A program made the translations under genes and the position numbers. Under the pieces are notes generated by a model, which did no database searches, was not told the DNA's origin, and saw only the letters and a program-made list of their open reading frames with translations. Below are positions 1-4,889 of a stretch of DNA of 5,672 nucleotides, piece after piece. Each line of letters opens with the position of its first letter. Position 1 is the first letter of the stretch. This stretch comes from Clostridia bacterium (GTDB lineage: Bacteria; Bacillota; Clostridia; Oscillospirales; CAG-272), in NCBI GenBank assembly GCA_900768535.1, contig CAAGDE010000075.1:1-5672 (forward strand). The letters are read 5' to 3'.

Positions 1-26
1 AACGCACCCCGCCCACCCCTCATTAA

Positions 27-102
27 AAGTTCTTGAAGATTCTTAAGAAACTTCTTCCAAGAAGTTTCTTAAGCAGGGTTTGGGACAGCGTCCCAAGGTC
101 TT
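27..102 (-). repeat. two-hairpin interspersed repeat, copy A
   Basis: Read on the minus strand, this 76-nt element begins AAGACC, then forms a hairpin TTGGGAC-GCT-GTCCCAA (+ strand 80-96). It continues with an AACCCTGC linker and a second, perfect 15-bp inverted repeat (+ strand 42-56 with 59-73, 2-nt centre), and ends in AAGAACTT. The same order of parts occurs in the opposite orientation at 5540-5612. Both stems differ in sequence between the copies yet stay fully paired, so structure is being conserved. I infer a dispersed intergenic (REP-like) repeat family. Neither hairpin is followed by a T-run on the + strand, so a classical intrinsic terminator is not supported, although an mRNA 3'-end role for an upstream gene is possible. 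Confidence 0.8.
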
Positions 103-147
103 AAAAAAATTTGCCGGGTATAAATAATACACAATTATTTGGCAAAT
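103..147 (-). terminator. interrupted palindrome with a U-tract on the minus strand
   Basis: ATTTGCC (109-115) pairs with GGCAAAT (141-147), and AAATAAT (122-128) pairs with ATTATTT (134-140) around an ACACA loop. The six bases GGGTAT (116-121) bulge out on one side only. On the minus strand the hairpin runs straight into seven T's (complement of 103-109), the form of an intrinsic terminator. The stem is AT-rich and bulged, so termination would be weak. It could stop antisense transcription coming from the operon side, or serve as a protein-binding palindrome upstream of the promoter. The pairing is plain to see; the function is inferred. Confidence 0.35.
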
Positions 148-172
148 ACTGAAATTATGGCGCGCGGAATTT

Positions 173-210
173 GTGCAAAAGGGAGAAAATTGCGGAGATT
201 TTTTTTGCAC
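173..210. promoter_or_regulatory. inverted repeat abutting the -35 box, possible operator
   Basis: GTGCAAAA (173-180) and TTTTGCAC (203-210) are perfect inverted 8-mers separated by 22 bases, so their centres are 30 bp apart, close to three helical turns. The right half ends one base before the -35 hexamer. The site lies upstream of the transcription start and so is not part of the operon mRNA, which favours a DNA role: a dimeric regulator site, or an A/T-rich UP-like element (T-run 199-206). No regulator can be named from the sequence. Confidence 0.4.
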
Positions 211-211
211 C

Positions 212-247
212 TTGACAAAAGCGGGGTTGCATGATATAATAAACTGT
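212..247 (+). promoter_or_regulatory. consensus vegetative (sigma-A/sigma-70) promoter of the str operon
   Basis: The -35 box TTGACA (212-217) and -10 box TATAAT (235-240) both match consensus exactly, with an optimal 17-bp spacer. TG at 232-233 adds an extended -10 motif (TGnTATAAT). Transcription should start around 246-247, giving a leader of about 157 nt before rpsL. A/T-rich DNA lies upstream of the -35 box. This strength suits a ribosomal protein and elongation factor operon. No other convincing promoter is seen in the window, so it probably drives rpsL, rpsG, fusA and tuf together. Confidence 0.93.
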
Positions 248-327
248 ATTTGTTTGCGCAAAGCCCGAAGTGCGCCTTGCGGAAGGACAAGTCACTGCGG
301 CGGAGCCCGTGCCGCATTCAAAAGAGG

Positions 328-364
328 ACAGTTGCGTCGGCGGAAATCTCCCGTCGGGTACTGT
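328..364 (+). promoter_or_regulatory. leader hairpin upstream of the rpsL ribosome binding site
   Basis: ACAGT (328-332) pairs with ACTGT (360-364). Inside, after U333 bulges, G334-C335 pairs with G358-U359. After G336 bulges, UCGGCGG (337-343) pairs with CCGUCGG (351-357), including two G.U pairs. The loop is AAATCTC. This gives about 14 pairs in a compact stem ending 25 nt before the Shine-Dalgarno box. The 3' strand (351-364) overlaps the 5' arm (352-381) of the long-range inverted repeat, so the two folds compete. Confidence 0.55.
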
Positions 365-381
365 AATATAAACATTAAATT
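352..381 (+). repeat. inverted repeat bracketing rpsL, 5' arm
   Basis: This 30-nt arm lies just before the rpsL Shine-Dalgarno box and is the near-exact reverse complement of 872-901. ATAAACATTAAATT (368-381) matches without error over 14 nt and CGTCGGGTA (352-360) over 9 nt, in the same register with no gaps. At the RNA level 364-367 also pair with 886-889 (two A-U and two G.U), giving 18 continuous pairs. A long-range mRNA helix enclosing rpsL is the most natural reading. Confidence 0.7.
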
Positions 382-388
382 CAGAAGA

Positions 389-394
389 AGGAGG
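389..394 (+). promoter_or_regulatory. rpsL Shine-Dalgarno box
   Basis: AGGAGG with nine bases to the ATG at 404 fixes the rpsL start, which encodes the conserved MPTFNQLVRQG N-terminus. GGAGGA at 390-395 is exactly complementary to TCCTCC at 863-868 in the rpsL-rpsG spacer, so the box could be masked by the downstream RNA. Confidence 0.9.
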
Positions 395-403
395 AAAACA
401 GTC

Positions 404-823
404 ATGCCAACCTTTAACCAGCTTGTCAGACAGGGTCGCGGCGAGAAGGACTACAAGTCCAAGGCGCCGGTGCTTCAGAAGGGCTTCAACTCCCTGAAGA
501 ATGCGGCAATCGATCAGTCTGCACCCCAGAAGAGAGGCGTTTGCACCAAGGTGTCTACCACCAGCCCGAAGAAGCCGAACTCCGCGATGAGAAAAATCGC
601 AAGAGTCCGTCTGACCAACGGTCTGGAAGCAACCGTCTACATTCCGGGAATCGGACACAACCTGCAGGAACACTCCGTCGTGCTCATCCGCGGCGGCCGT
701 GTCAGAGATCTGCCTGGTGTGCGTTATCACATCATCCGCGGAACCCTGGATGCGCAGGGCGTAGCCAACCGTCAGCAGGGCCGCTCCAAGTACGGAGCAA
801 AAGTCGCAAAGAAGAAGAAATAA
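404..823 (+). CDS. rpsL: 30S ribosomal protein S12
   Basis: S12 sits at the 30S decoding centre, next to helix 44 and the A-site codon, and helps control tRNA selection accuracy. The 139-residue product is of the longer Gram-positive type (E. coli has 124). It shows the family core TTSPKKPNSAMRK (52-64), RVRLTNG (67-73), GIGHNLQEHSVVLIRGGRV (82-100), DLPGVRYH (102-109) and a lysine-rich end KKKK. Lys56, the position where changes give streptomycin resistance in B. subtilis, is retained. Asp102, equivalent to the Asp methylthiolated by RimO in E. coli, is present. Residue 101 is Arg (codon AGA, 704-706) where Lys is usual. The start follows a strong Shine-Dalgarno box; an in-frame GTG at 173 lies upstream of the promoter and is rejected. 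It is first gene of the operon and is bracketed by inverted repeats. Confidence 0.97.
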   Translation: MPTFNQLVRQGRGEKDYKSKAPVLQKGFNSLKNAAIDQSAPQKRGVCTKVSTTSPKKPNSAMRKIARVRLTNGLEATVYIPGIGHNLQEHSVVLIRGGRVRDLPGVRYHIIRGTLDAQGVANRQQGRSKYGAKVAKKKK

Positions 824-858
824 TCTTCCGACAGCGCAACACTGAAAAGCACACTTAG

Positions 859-904
859 CCCGTCCTCCGTAAATTTAATGTTTATGTTGATTTACCCGAC
901 GCGG
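859..904 (+). promoter_or_regulatory. structured rpsL-rpsG intercistronic element with anti-Shine-Dalgarno
   Basis: The 146-nt spacer (824-969) is long for neighbouring genes of one operon. A local hairpin can form: CGTC (861-864) with GACG (898-901), and GTAAAT (869-874) with ATTTAC (890-895), capped by a 15-nt loop. CC (859-860) may add pairs with GG (903-904). UCCUCC at 863-868 can pair with the rpsL ribosome binding site (390-395) or, with one G.U, with GGAGGG (957-962) of rpsG. In E. coli the spacer between these genes is the target of S7 autoregulation; an equivalent role here is inferred from position and structure only. Confidence 0.5.
872..901 (+). repeat. inverted repeat bracketing rpsL, 3' arm
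   Basis: Partner of 352-381. AATTTAATGTTTAT (872-885) and TACCCGACG (893-901) are exact reverse complements of the corresponding 5' arm segments. Of the seven bases between them, 886-889 still pair as RNA through G.U and A-U. Most of the 14-nt block lies in the loop of the local hairpin (859-904), where it would be free to meet the leader. The arms are 490 nt apart, and the whole rpsL reading frame lies between them. Confidence 0.7.
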
Positions 905-954
905 CGCTAACAAAAGTATGTTTTTTGAGTACCAATGATCTCATAATTTTAATG

Positions 955-961
955 AAGGAGG
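955..961 (+). promoter_or_regulatory. rpsG Shine-Dalgarno box that fixes a GTG start
   Basis: AAGGAGG with eight bases to GTG at 970 gives the conserved S7 N-terminus (M)PRRGRITKR. It rules out the in-frame TTG at 925, which would add 15 residues not typical of S7 and has no such box at the right distance. Confidence 0.92.
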
Positions 962-969
962 GAAGTACA

Positions 970-1440
970 GTGCCGAGAAGAGGTCGTATTACCAAAAGAG
1001 ATGTATTGCCGGATCCGTTGTACGGTTCGAAGCTGGTAACAAAGCTGATCAACAACGTGATGTACGACGGCAAAAAGGGCGTGGCTCAGACCATTGTCTA
1101 CGATGCATTCCGGATCGTAGAGGAAAAGCTGGGTCAGAACCCGCTGGAGGTGTTCCAGCAGGCGCTTGAGAACGTGATGCCTGTTCTGGAGGTCAAGGCT
1201 CGCCGGGTCGGCGGCTCCACCTACCAGGTTCCGATGGAAGTCAGAGCAGACAGACGACAGACGCTGGGTCTGCGTTGGCTGATCCTGTTCGCAAGAAAGC
1301 GCGGAGAGAAGAATATGTCCGAGAAGCTTGCGGGCGAGATCATGGACGCGAAGGCGAGTGCCGGCGGCGCGTTCAAGAAGAAGGAAGAAACGCACCGTAT
1401 GGCAGAAGCAAACAAGGCGTTTGCGCACTACAGATATTGA
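970..1440 (+). CDS. rpsG: 30S ribosomal protein S7
   Basis: S7 is a primary 16S rRNA-binding protein that starts assembly of the 30S head and lines the E-site/mRNA exit region. The product is 156 residues, the usual family length. It begins PRRGRITKRDVLPDPLYGSKLVTKLIN, contains the beta-hairpin with the signature ARRVGGSTYQVPMEVR (about 77-92), and has a basic helical C-terminal half ending AEANKAFAHYRY. GTG is the start codon, chosen from the Shine-Dalgarno position and conserved N-terminus. The gene is second in the operon, after a long structured spacer and 34 nt before fusA. In E. coli S7 represses its own operon by binding the spacer upstream of rpsG; whether it does so here is unknown. 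Confidence 0.97.
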   Translation: MPRRGRITKRDVLPDPLYGSKLVTKLINNVMYDGKKGVAQTIVYDAFRIVEEKLGQNPLEVFQQALENVMPVLEVKARRVGGSTYQVPMEVRADRRQTLGLRWLILFARKRGEKNMSEKLAGEIMDAKASAGGAFKKKEETHRMAEANKAFAHYRY

Positions 1441-1474
1441 TCTGTGCCTGATTTCGTAAGGAGATTGCAAGCAT

Positions 1475-3553
1475 ATGCCGAGAGAATATTCACTTGAGAA
1501 TACCAGAAACATCGGTATCATGGCGCACATCGACGCCGGAAAGACCACAACCACCGAGCGGATCCTGTTCTACACGGGCAAGACGCACAAGCTGGGAGAG
1601 GTCCACGACGGCGGCGCGACCATGGACTGGATGGTGCAGGAGCAGGAGAGAGGTATCACCATTACCTCCGCCGCGACCACCTGTTTCTGGAAGGGGAACC
1701 GGATCAATATCATTGATACCCCCGGCCACGTGGACTTCACGGTCGAGGTCGAGCGTTCCCTGCGTGTCCTGGACGGTGCGGTCACCGTTCTGTGCGCGAA
1801 AGGCGGTGTTGAGCCGCAGTCCGAGACTGTCTGGAGACAGGCGGACAAATACAAGGTTCCGAGAATGGTGTACGTCAACAAGATGGACATCACCGGCGCC
1901 GATTTCTACCGTGTGGTCGAGATGATTCACACAAGACTCCATGCAAACGCAGTGCCGATTCAGCTGCCGGTCGGTCATGACATGACCTTCCGCGGCATCA
2001 TCGACCTGATGAACATGGAAGCCGACATTTACTACGATGACCTGGGCAAGGATATGCGCGTGGAGCCTGTTCCGGCGGATATGCTTGACAAGGCGAAGGA
2101 ATACCGCGAGAAGATGGTGGAAGCCATTGCGTCGACCGATGACGAGCTGATGGAGAAGTACCTGGAGGGCGAGGAGATTACGGTCCCCGAGCTGAAGAAG
2201 GCGCTCCGGAAGGCCTGCATTTCGAACGAGCTGGTTCCCGTTGTCTGCGGAACGTCCTACAGAAACAAGGGCGTGCAGAAGCTGCTCGATGCCATCATCG
2301 ATTATATGCCCTGCCCGACCGATATCCCCGCAATCCGCGGTACCAACCCGGAGGGCGAGGAGGAGGATCGCCATTCTTCGGATTCCGAGCCGTTCTCGGC
2401 GCTGGCGTTCAAGATCATGACCGACCCGTTCGTCGGAAAGCTCTGCTATTTCCGCGTGTATTCGGGCGTTGTCCATGCGGGCGATACCGTGTACAACTCC
2501 ACCAAGAAGAAGACCGAGCGGCTGGGAAGAATCCTGCAGATGCACGCAAACGAGCGCAAGGATATCGACACCTGCTATGCGGGTGACATCGCGGCGGCAA
2601 TCGGCGTGAAGAACACCACAACCGGCGACACCTTCTGCGACGAAAAGCATCCGGTCATCCTCGAATCCATGGAGTTCCCGGAGCCCGTTATCCGCGTTGC
2701 CATCGAACCCAAGACCCGCGCGGGTCAGGAAAAGATGGGCATCGCGCTGGCAAAGCTGGCGGAGGAGGACCCGACCTTCCGTACCTATACGGACGAGGAA
2801 ACCGGTCAGACCATCATTGCCGGTATGGGCGAATTGCACCTGGAGATCATCGTTGACCGTCTGCTGCGGGAGTTCAAGATCGAGGCGAACATCGGCAAGC
2901 CGCAGGTCGCTTATAAGGAAACCATTCGCAAGAAGGTCGACCACGAGTGCAAGTACAAGAAGCAGTCCGGCGGTTCCGGTCAGTACGCGCACGTCAAGAT
3001 CACCATTGAGCCGAACGAAGCCGGAAAGGGCTACGAGTTCGTCAATGCGGTCACGGGCGGCGCCATCCCGAAGGAATTCATTCCTGCGGTCGATGCCGGT
3101 ATCCAGGGCGCAATGCAGTGCGGCGTGCTGGCAGGCTACAATGTTGTGGACGTCAAGGTCACGCTGTACGACGGCTCTTATCACGAGGTTGACTCCTCCG
3201 AAATGGCATTCAAGATCTGCGGCTCCATGGCGTTCAAGGAAGCCATGAGAAAGGCAGACCCGGTTCTCACCGAGCCGATGATGAAGGTCACCACCATCGT
3301 TCCGGACGACTACATGGGAGAGGTCATCGGCGATTTCAACAGCCGCCGCGGACAGATTCTCTCGATGGAAGCCACCGGTGTCGGTGTTCAGGAGGTGCAG
3401 GCGTACGTGCCGCTGTCCAATATGTTCGGTTACGCAACCGATCTGCGTTCCAAGACGCAGGGCAGAGGTCTGTATTCCATGGAACCCAGCCACTTCGCCG
3501 AGGTTCCGAAGTCCATTCAGGAAACCATTATCAAGGAACGCGCCAAGAACTGA
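1475..3553 (+). CDS. fusA: translation elongation factor G (EF-G)
   Basis: EF-G is the ribosome-dependent GTPase that drives translocation of tRNA and mRNA; with ribosome recycling factor it also splits post-termination ribosomes. The 692-residue length is typical. The GTPase motifs are complete: AHIDAGKT (17-24), RGIT (59-62), DTPGH (81-85), NKMD (135-138) and a GTS G5 motif (259-261). Domain II follows from about 305. Domain III includes GMGELHLEIIVDR (450-462). Domain IV starts near 480 with the tip loop QSGGSGQYAHV (497-507) and the DGSYHEVDSSEMAF segment (566-579), which keeps the tip histidine (H570). Domain V ends the protein. Phe88 and His455, in regions affected in fusidic acid resistance, look normal. 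The start is an ATG with AAGGAG (1458-1463) 11 nt upstream, 34 nt after rpsG. The tip loop has Ser and Ala where Arg and Gly are common in other bacteria. Confidence 0.98.
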   Translation: MPREYSLENTRNIGIMAHIDAGKTTTTERILFYTGKTHKLGEVHDGGATMDWMVQEQERGITITSAATTCFWKGNRINIIDTPGHVDFTVEVERSLRVLDGAVTVLCAKGGVEPQSETVWRQADKYKVPRMVYVNKMDITGADFYRVVEMIHTRLHANAVPIQLPVGHDMTFRGIIDLMNMEADIYYDDLGKDMRVEPVPADMLDKAKEYREKMVEAIASTDDELMEKYLEGEEITVPELKKALRKACISNELVPVVCGTSYRNKGVQKLLDAIIDYMPCPTDIPAIRGTNPEGEEEDRHSSDSEPFSALAFKIMTDPFVGKLCYFRVYSGVVHAGDTVYNSTKKKTERLGRILQMHANERKDIDTCYAGDIAAAIGVKNTTTGDTFCDEKHPVILESMEFPEPVIRVAIEPKTRAGQEKMGIALAKLAEEDPTFRTYTDEETGQTIIAGMGELHLEIIVDRLLREFKIEANIGKPQVAYKETIRKKVDHECKYKKQSGGSGQYAHVKITIEPNEAGKGYEFVNAVTGGAIPKEFIPAVDAGIQGAMQCGVLAGYNVVDVKVTLYDGSYHEVDSSEMAFKICGSMAFKEAMRKADPVLTEPMMKVTTIVPDDYMGEVIGDFNSRRGQILSMEATGVGVQEVQAYVPLSNMFGYATDLRSKTQGRGLYSMEPSHFAEVPKSIQETIIKERAKN

Positions 3554-3622
3554 GCGTTGCTCCCTTGATTGTGTTTTACCAAATTTTAAAACAAAAACCT
3601 TATTAAACGGAGGAAATTCAAA
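3554..3622 (+). promoter_or_regulatory. fusA-tuf spacer with a weak possible promoter
   Basis: The 69-nt AT-rich spacer holds TTGATT (3565-3570) and TAAAAC (3587-3592) at 16-bp spacing, each matching four of six promoter consensus bases. GTTTTA (3573-3578) and TAAAAC (3587-3592) also form a weak AT-only hairpin. The tuf Shine-Dalgarno box GGAGG (3609-3613) stands nine bases before the ATG. Extra tuf transcription from its own promoter is common in bacteria, but this one is only a faint match. Confidence 0.25.
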
Positions 3623-4828
3623 ATGGCAAAGGCTACATTTGAACGTACTAAGCCCCACGTCAACATTGGTACCATCGGTCACGTCGACCACGGCAAGACC
3701 ACTCTGACCGCGGCAATCACCAAGGTTCTCTCGATCAAGAACGGCAAGAACGAGTTCATGGCTTACGACCAGATCGACAACGCGCCGGAGGAGAAGGCAA
3801 GAGGAATCACAATCAACACCAGACACGTTGAGTACGAAACCGACAAGCGTCACTATGCGCACGTCGACTGCCCCGGCCACGCTGACTACGTCAAGAACAT
3901 GATCACCGGTGCCGCGCAGATGGACGGTGCAATCCTGGTTGTTGCAGGTACCGACGGCCCTCTGCAGCAGACCCGTGAGCACGTGCTGCTCGCCCGTCAG
4001 GTCGGCGTTCCGGCAATCGTTGTGTTCCTGAACAAGACCGACCTGGTTGACGACCCTGAGCTGCTCGACCTGGTTGAGATGGAAGTCCGCGACCTGCTCT
4101 CTTCCTACGATTTCCCCGGCGACGACATCCCGGTGATCCGCGGCTCTGCGCGTAACGCCCTGGAATCCACCAGCACCGATATCAACGCACCGGAATACAA
4201 GTGCATTCTGGAGCTGATGGATGCGGTTGACAGCTATATCCCGACGCCTGAGCGTCAGGCTGACCTGCCGTTCCTGATGCCGGTCGAGGACGTCTTCTCC
4301 ATCTCCGGTCGTGGTACCGTTGCTACCGGCCGTGTGGAGAGAGGTACCGTCAAGGTCTCCGATGTGGTCGAAATCGTCGGTCTGTCCGATGAGAAGAAGT
4401 CCACCACCGTTACCGGTGTCGAGATGTTCCACAAGCTGCTGCCGCAGGCAGAAGCCGGCGACAACATCGGTGCGCTGCTCCGCGGTATCGCAAAGGACGA
4501 GATCGAAAGAGGTCAGGTTCTGGCAAAGCCGGGTTCGGTTCACCCGCACAGAAAGTTTGTCGGTCACGTTTACGTCCTGACCGAGAAGGAAGGCGGCCGG
4601 AAAAAGCCGTTCTTCGCAGGCTACCGTCCGCAGTTCTATTTCAGAACCACCGACGTGACCGGAACCATCGAGCTTCCGGAAGGCGTTGAGATGTGCCGCC
4701 CCGGCGACAACGTCGATATGACCGTTGAGCTGATCACTCCGATCGCTTGCGAGGAGGGTCTGCGTTTCGCTATCCGTGAGGGTGGCAGAACCGTCGGATC
4801 GGGCGTTGTTTCCAAGATTCTTGCGTAA
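3623..4828 (+). CDS. tuf: translation elongation factor Tu (EF-Tu)
   Basis: EF-Tu carries aminoacyl-tRNA to the ribosomal A site as a GTP complex. The 401-residue product has the expected length and three-domain layout. Motifs seen are GHVDHGKT (19-26), RGITIN (60-65), DCPGH (82-86) with catalytic His86, NKTD (137-140) and GSAR (174-177). Domain 2 begins near 218 (LMPVEDVFSISGRGTVATGRVERG). Domain 3 includes YRPQFYFRTTDVTG (334-347) and ends REGGRTVGSGVVSKIL. Differences from the usual sequence are DGPLQQTREH for DGPMPQTREH (111-120), GGRKKPFF for GGRHTPFF (324-331) and CRPGDN for VMPGDN (358-363). The start is an ATG nine bases after GGAGG. The gene ends 13 nt before an intrinsic terminator, closing the classical operon. 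It is in the same reading phase as fusA. Confidence 0.98.
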   Translation: MAKATFERTKPHVNIGTIGHVDHGKTTLTAAITKVLSIKNGKNEFMAYDQIDNAPEEKARGITINTRHVEYETDKRHYAHVDCPGHADYVKNMITGAAQMDGAILVVAGTDGPLQQTREHVLLARQVGVPAIVVFLNKTDLVDDPELLDLVEMEVRDLLSSYDFPGDDIPVIRGSARNALESTSTDINAPEYKCILELMDAVDSYIPTPERQADLPFLMPVEDVFSISGRGTVATGRVERGTVKVSDVVEIVGLSDEKKSTTVTGVEMFHKLLPQAEAGDNIGALLRGIAKDEIERGQVLAKPGSVHPHRKFVGHVYVLTEKEGGRKKPFFAGYRPQFYFRTTDVTGTIELPEGVEMCRPGDNVDMTVELITPIACEEGLRFAIREGGRTVGSGVVSKILA

Positions 4829-4841
4829 TTGATCTTCATTG

Positions 4842-4874
4842 CGGAGGAGCGGCTGCGGTCGCTTCTCCGTTTTT
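4842..4874 (+). terminator. intrinsic terminator between tuf and tal
   Basis: CGGAGGAGCG (4842-4851) pairs with CGCTTCTCCG (4860-4869) in a 10-bp GC-rich stem with one G.U pair and an 8-nt loop. Five T's follow at 4870-4874. It starts 13 nt after the tuf stop and ends 15 nt before the tal ATG, leaving no room for a separate tal promoter. It should end most str operon transcripts and limit how much reaches tal. Confidence 0.87.
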
Positions 4875-4889
4875 CAGAAAGGGAAAACC

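Larger units (their letters stand above)
247..403 (+). promoter_or_regulatory. structured 5' leader of the str operon
   Basis: About 157 nt lie between the inferred start point and the rpsL ATG, long for a simple leader. Possible hairpins are GCGCA (256-260) with TGCGC (271-275), TGCGGC (296-301) with GCCGCA (311-316), and a larger one at 328-364. The first overlaps a palindrome TTTGCGCAAA at 253-262. No credible leader peptide, T-box or known riboswitch core was recognised, and no hairpin-plus-U-run attenuator was seen. The last part (352-381) is the 5' arm of the inverted repeat bracketing rpsL. Translational control or mRNA stabilisation is the likeliest role. Confidence 0.6.

Noticed and set aside
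173..403. N-terminal extension of rpsL from a GTG at 173
   Set aside because: It begins upstream of the promoter, lacks a good ribosome binding site, and would add 77 residues foreign to S12. The ATG at 404 has a strong Shine-Dalgarno box and the conserved N-terminus.
247..403. A T-box, known riboswitch or leader-peptide attenuator in the rpsL leader
   Set aside because: No T-box consensus, no recognised aptamer core, no hairpin followed by a U-run and no convincing short coding frame were found.
155..730. A 191-codon minus-strand frame opposite the leader and rpsL
   Set aside because: It overlaps the promoter, the leader structures and a conserved ribosomal gene, and resembles no known protein.
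925..969. Upstream TTG start for rpsG
   Set aside because: S7 proteins begin at the PRRG segment, and AAGGAGG stands at the right distance from the GTG at 970.
3558..3613. Masking of the tuf Shine-Dalgarno box by GCTCCC in the fusA-tuf spacer
   Set aside because: Only four or five pairs are possible with no flanking complementarity, unlike the extended match around rpsL.
1490..4567. A 1025-codon open frame on the minus strand across fusA and tuf
   Set aside because: fusA and tuf share one reading phase and their 69-nt gap is a multiple of three, so biased codon use in both genes keeps the antisense frame open. The translation resembles no family I recognise.
4839..4889. Upstream TTG start for tal
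   Set aside because: The 17 extra residues would be encoded by the terminator stem and are not seen in the family, which begins MKLFIDTA.
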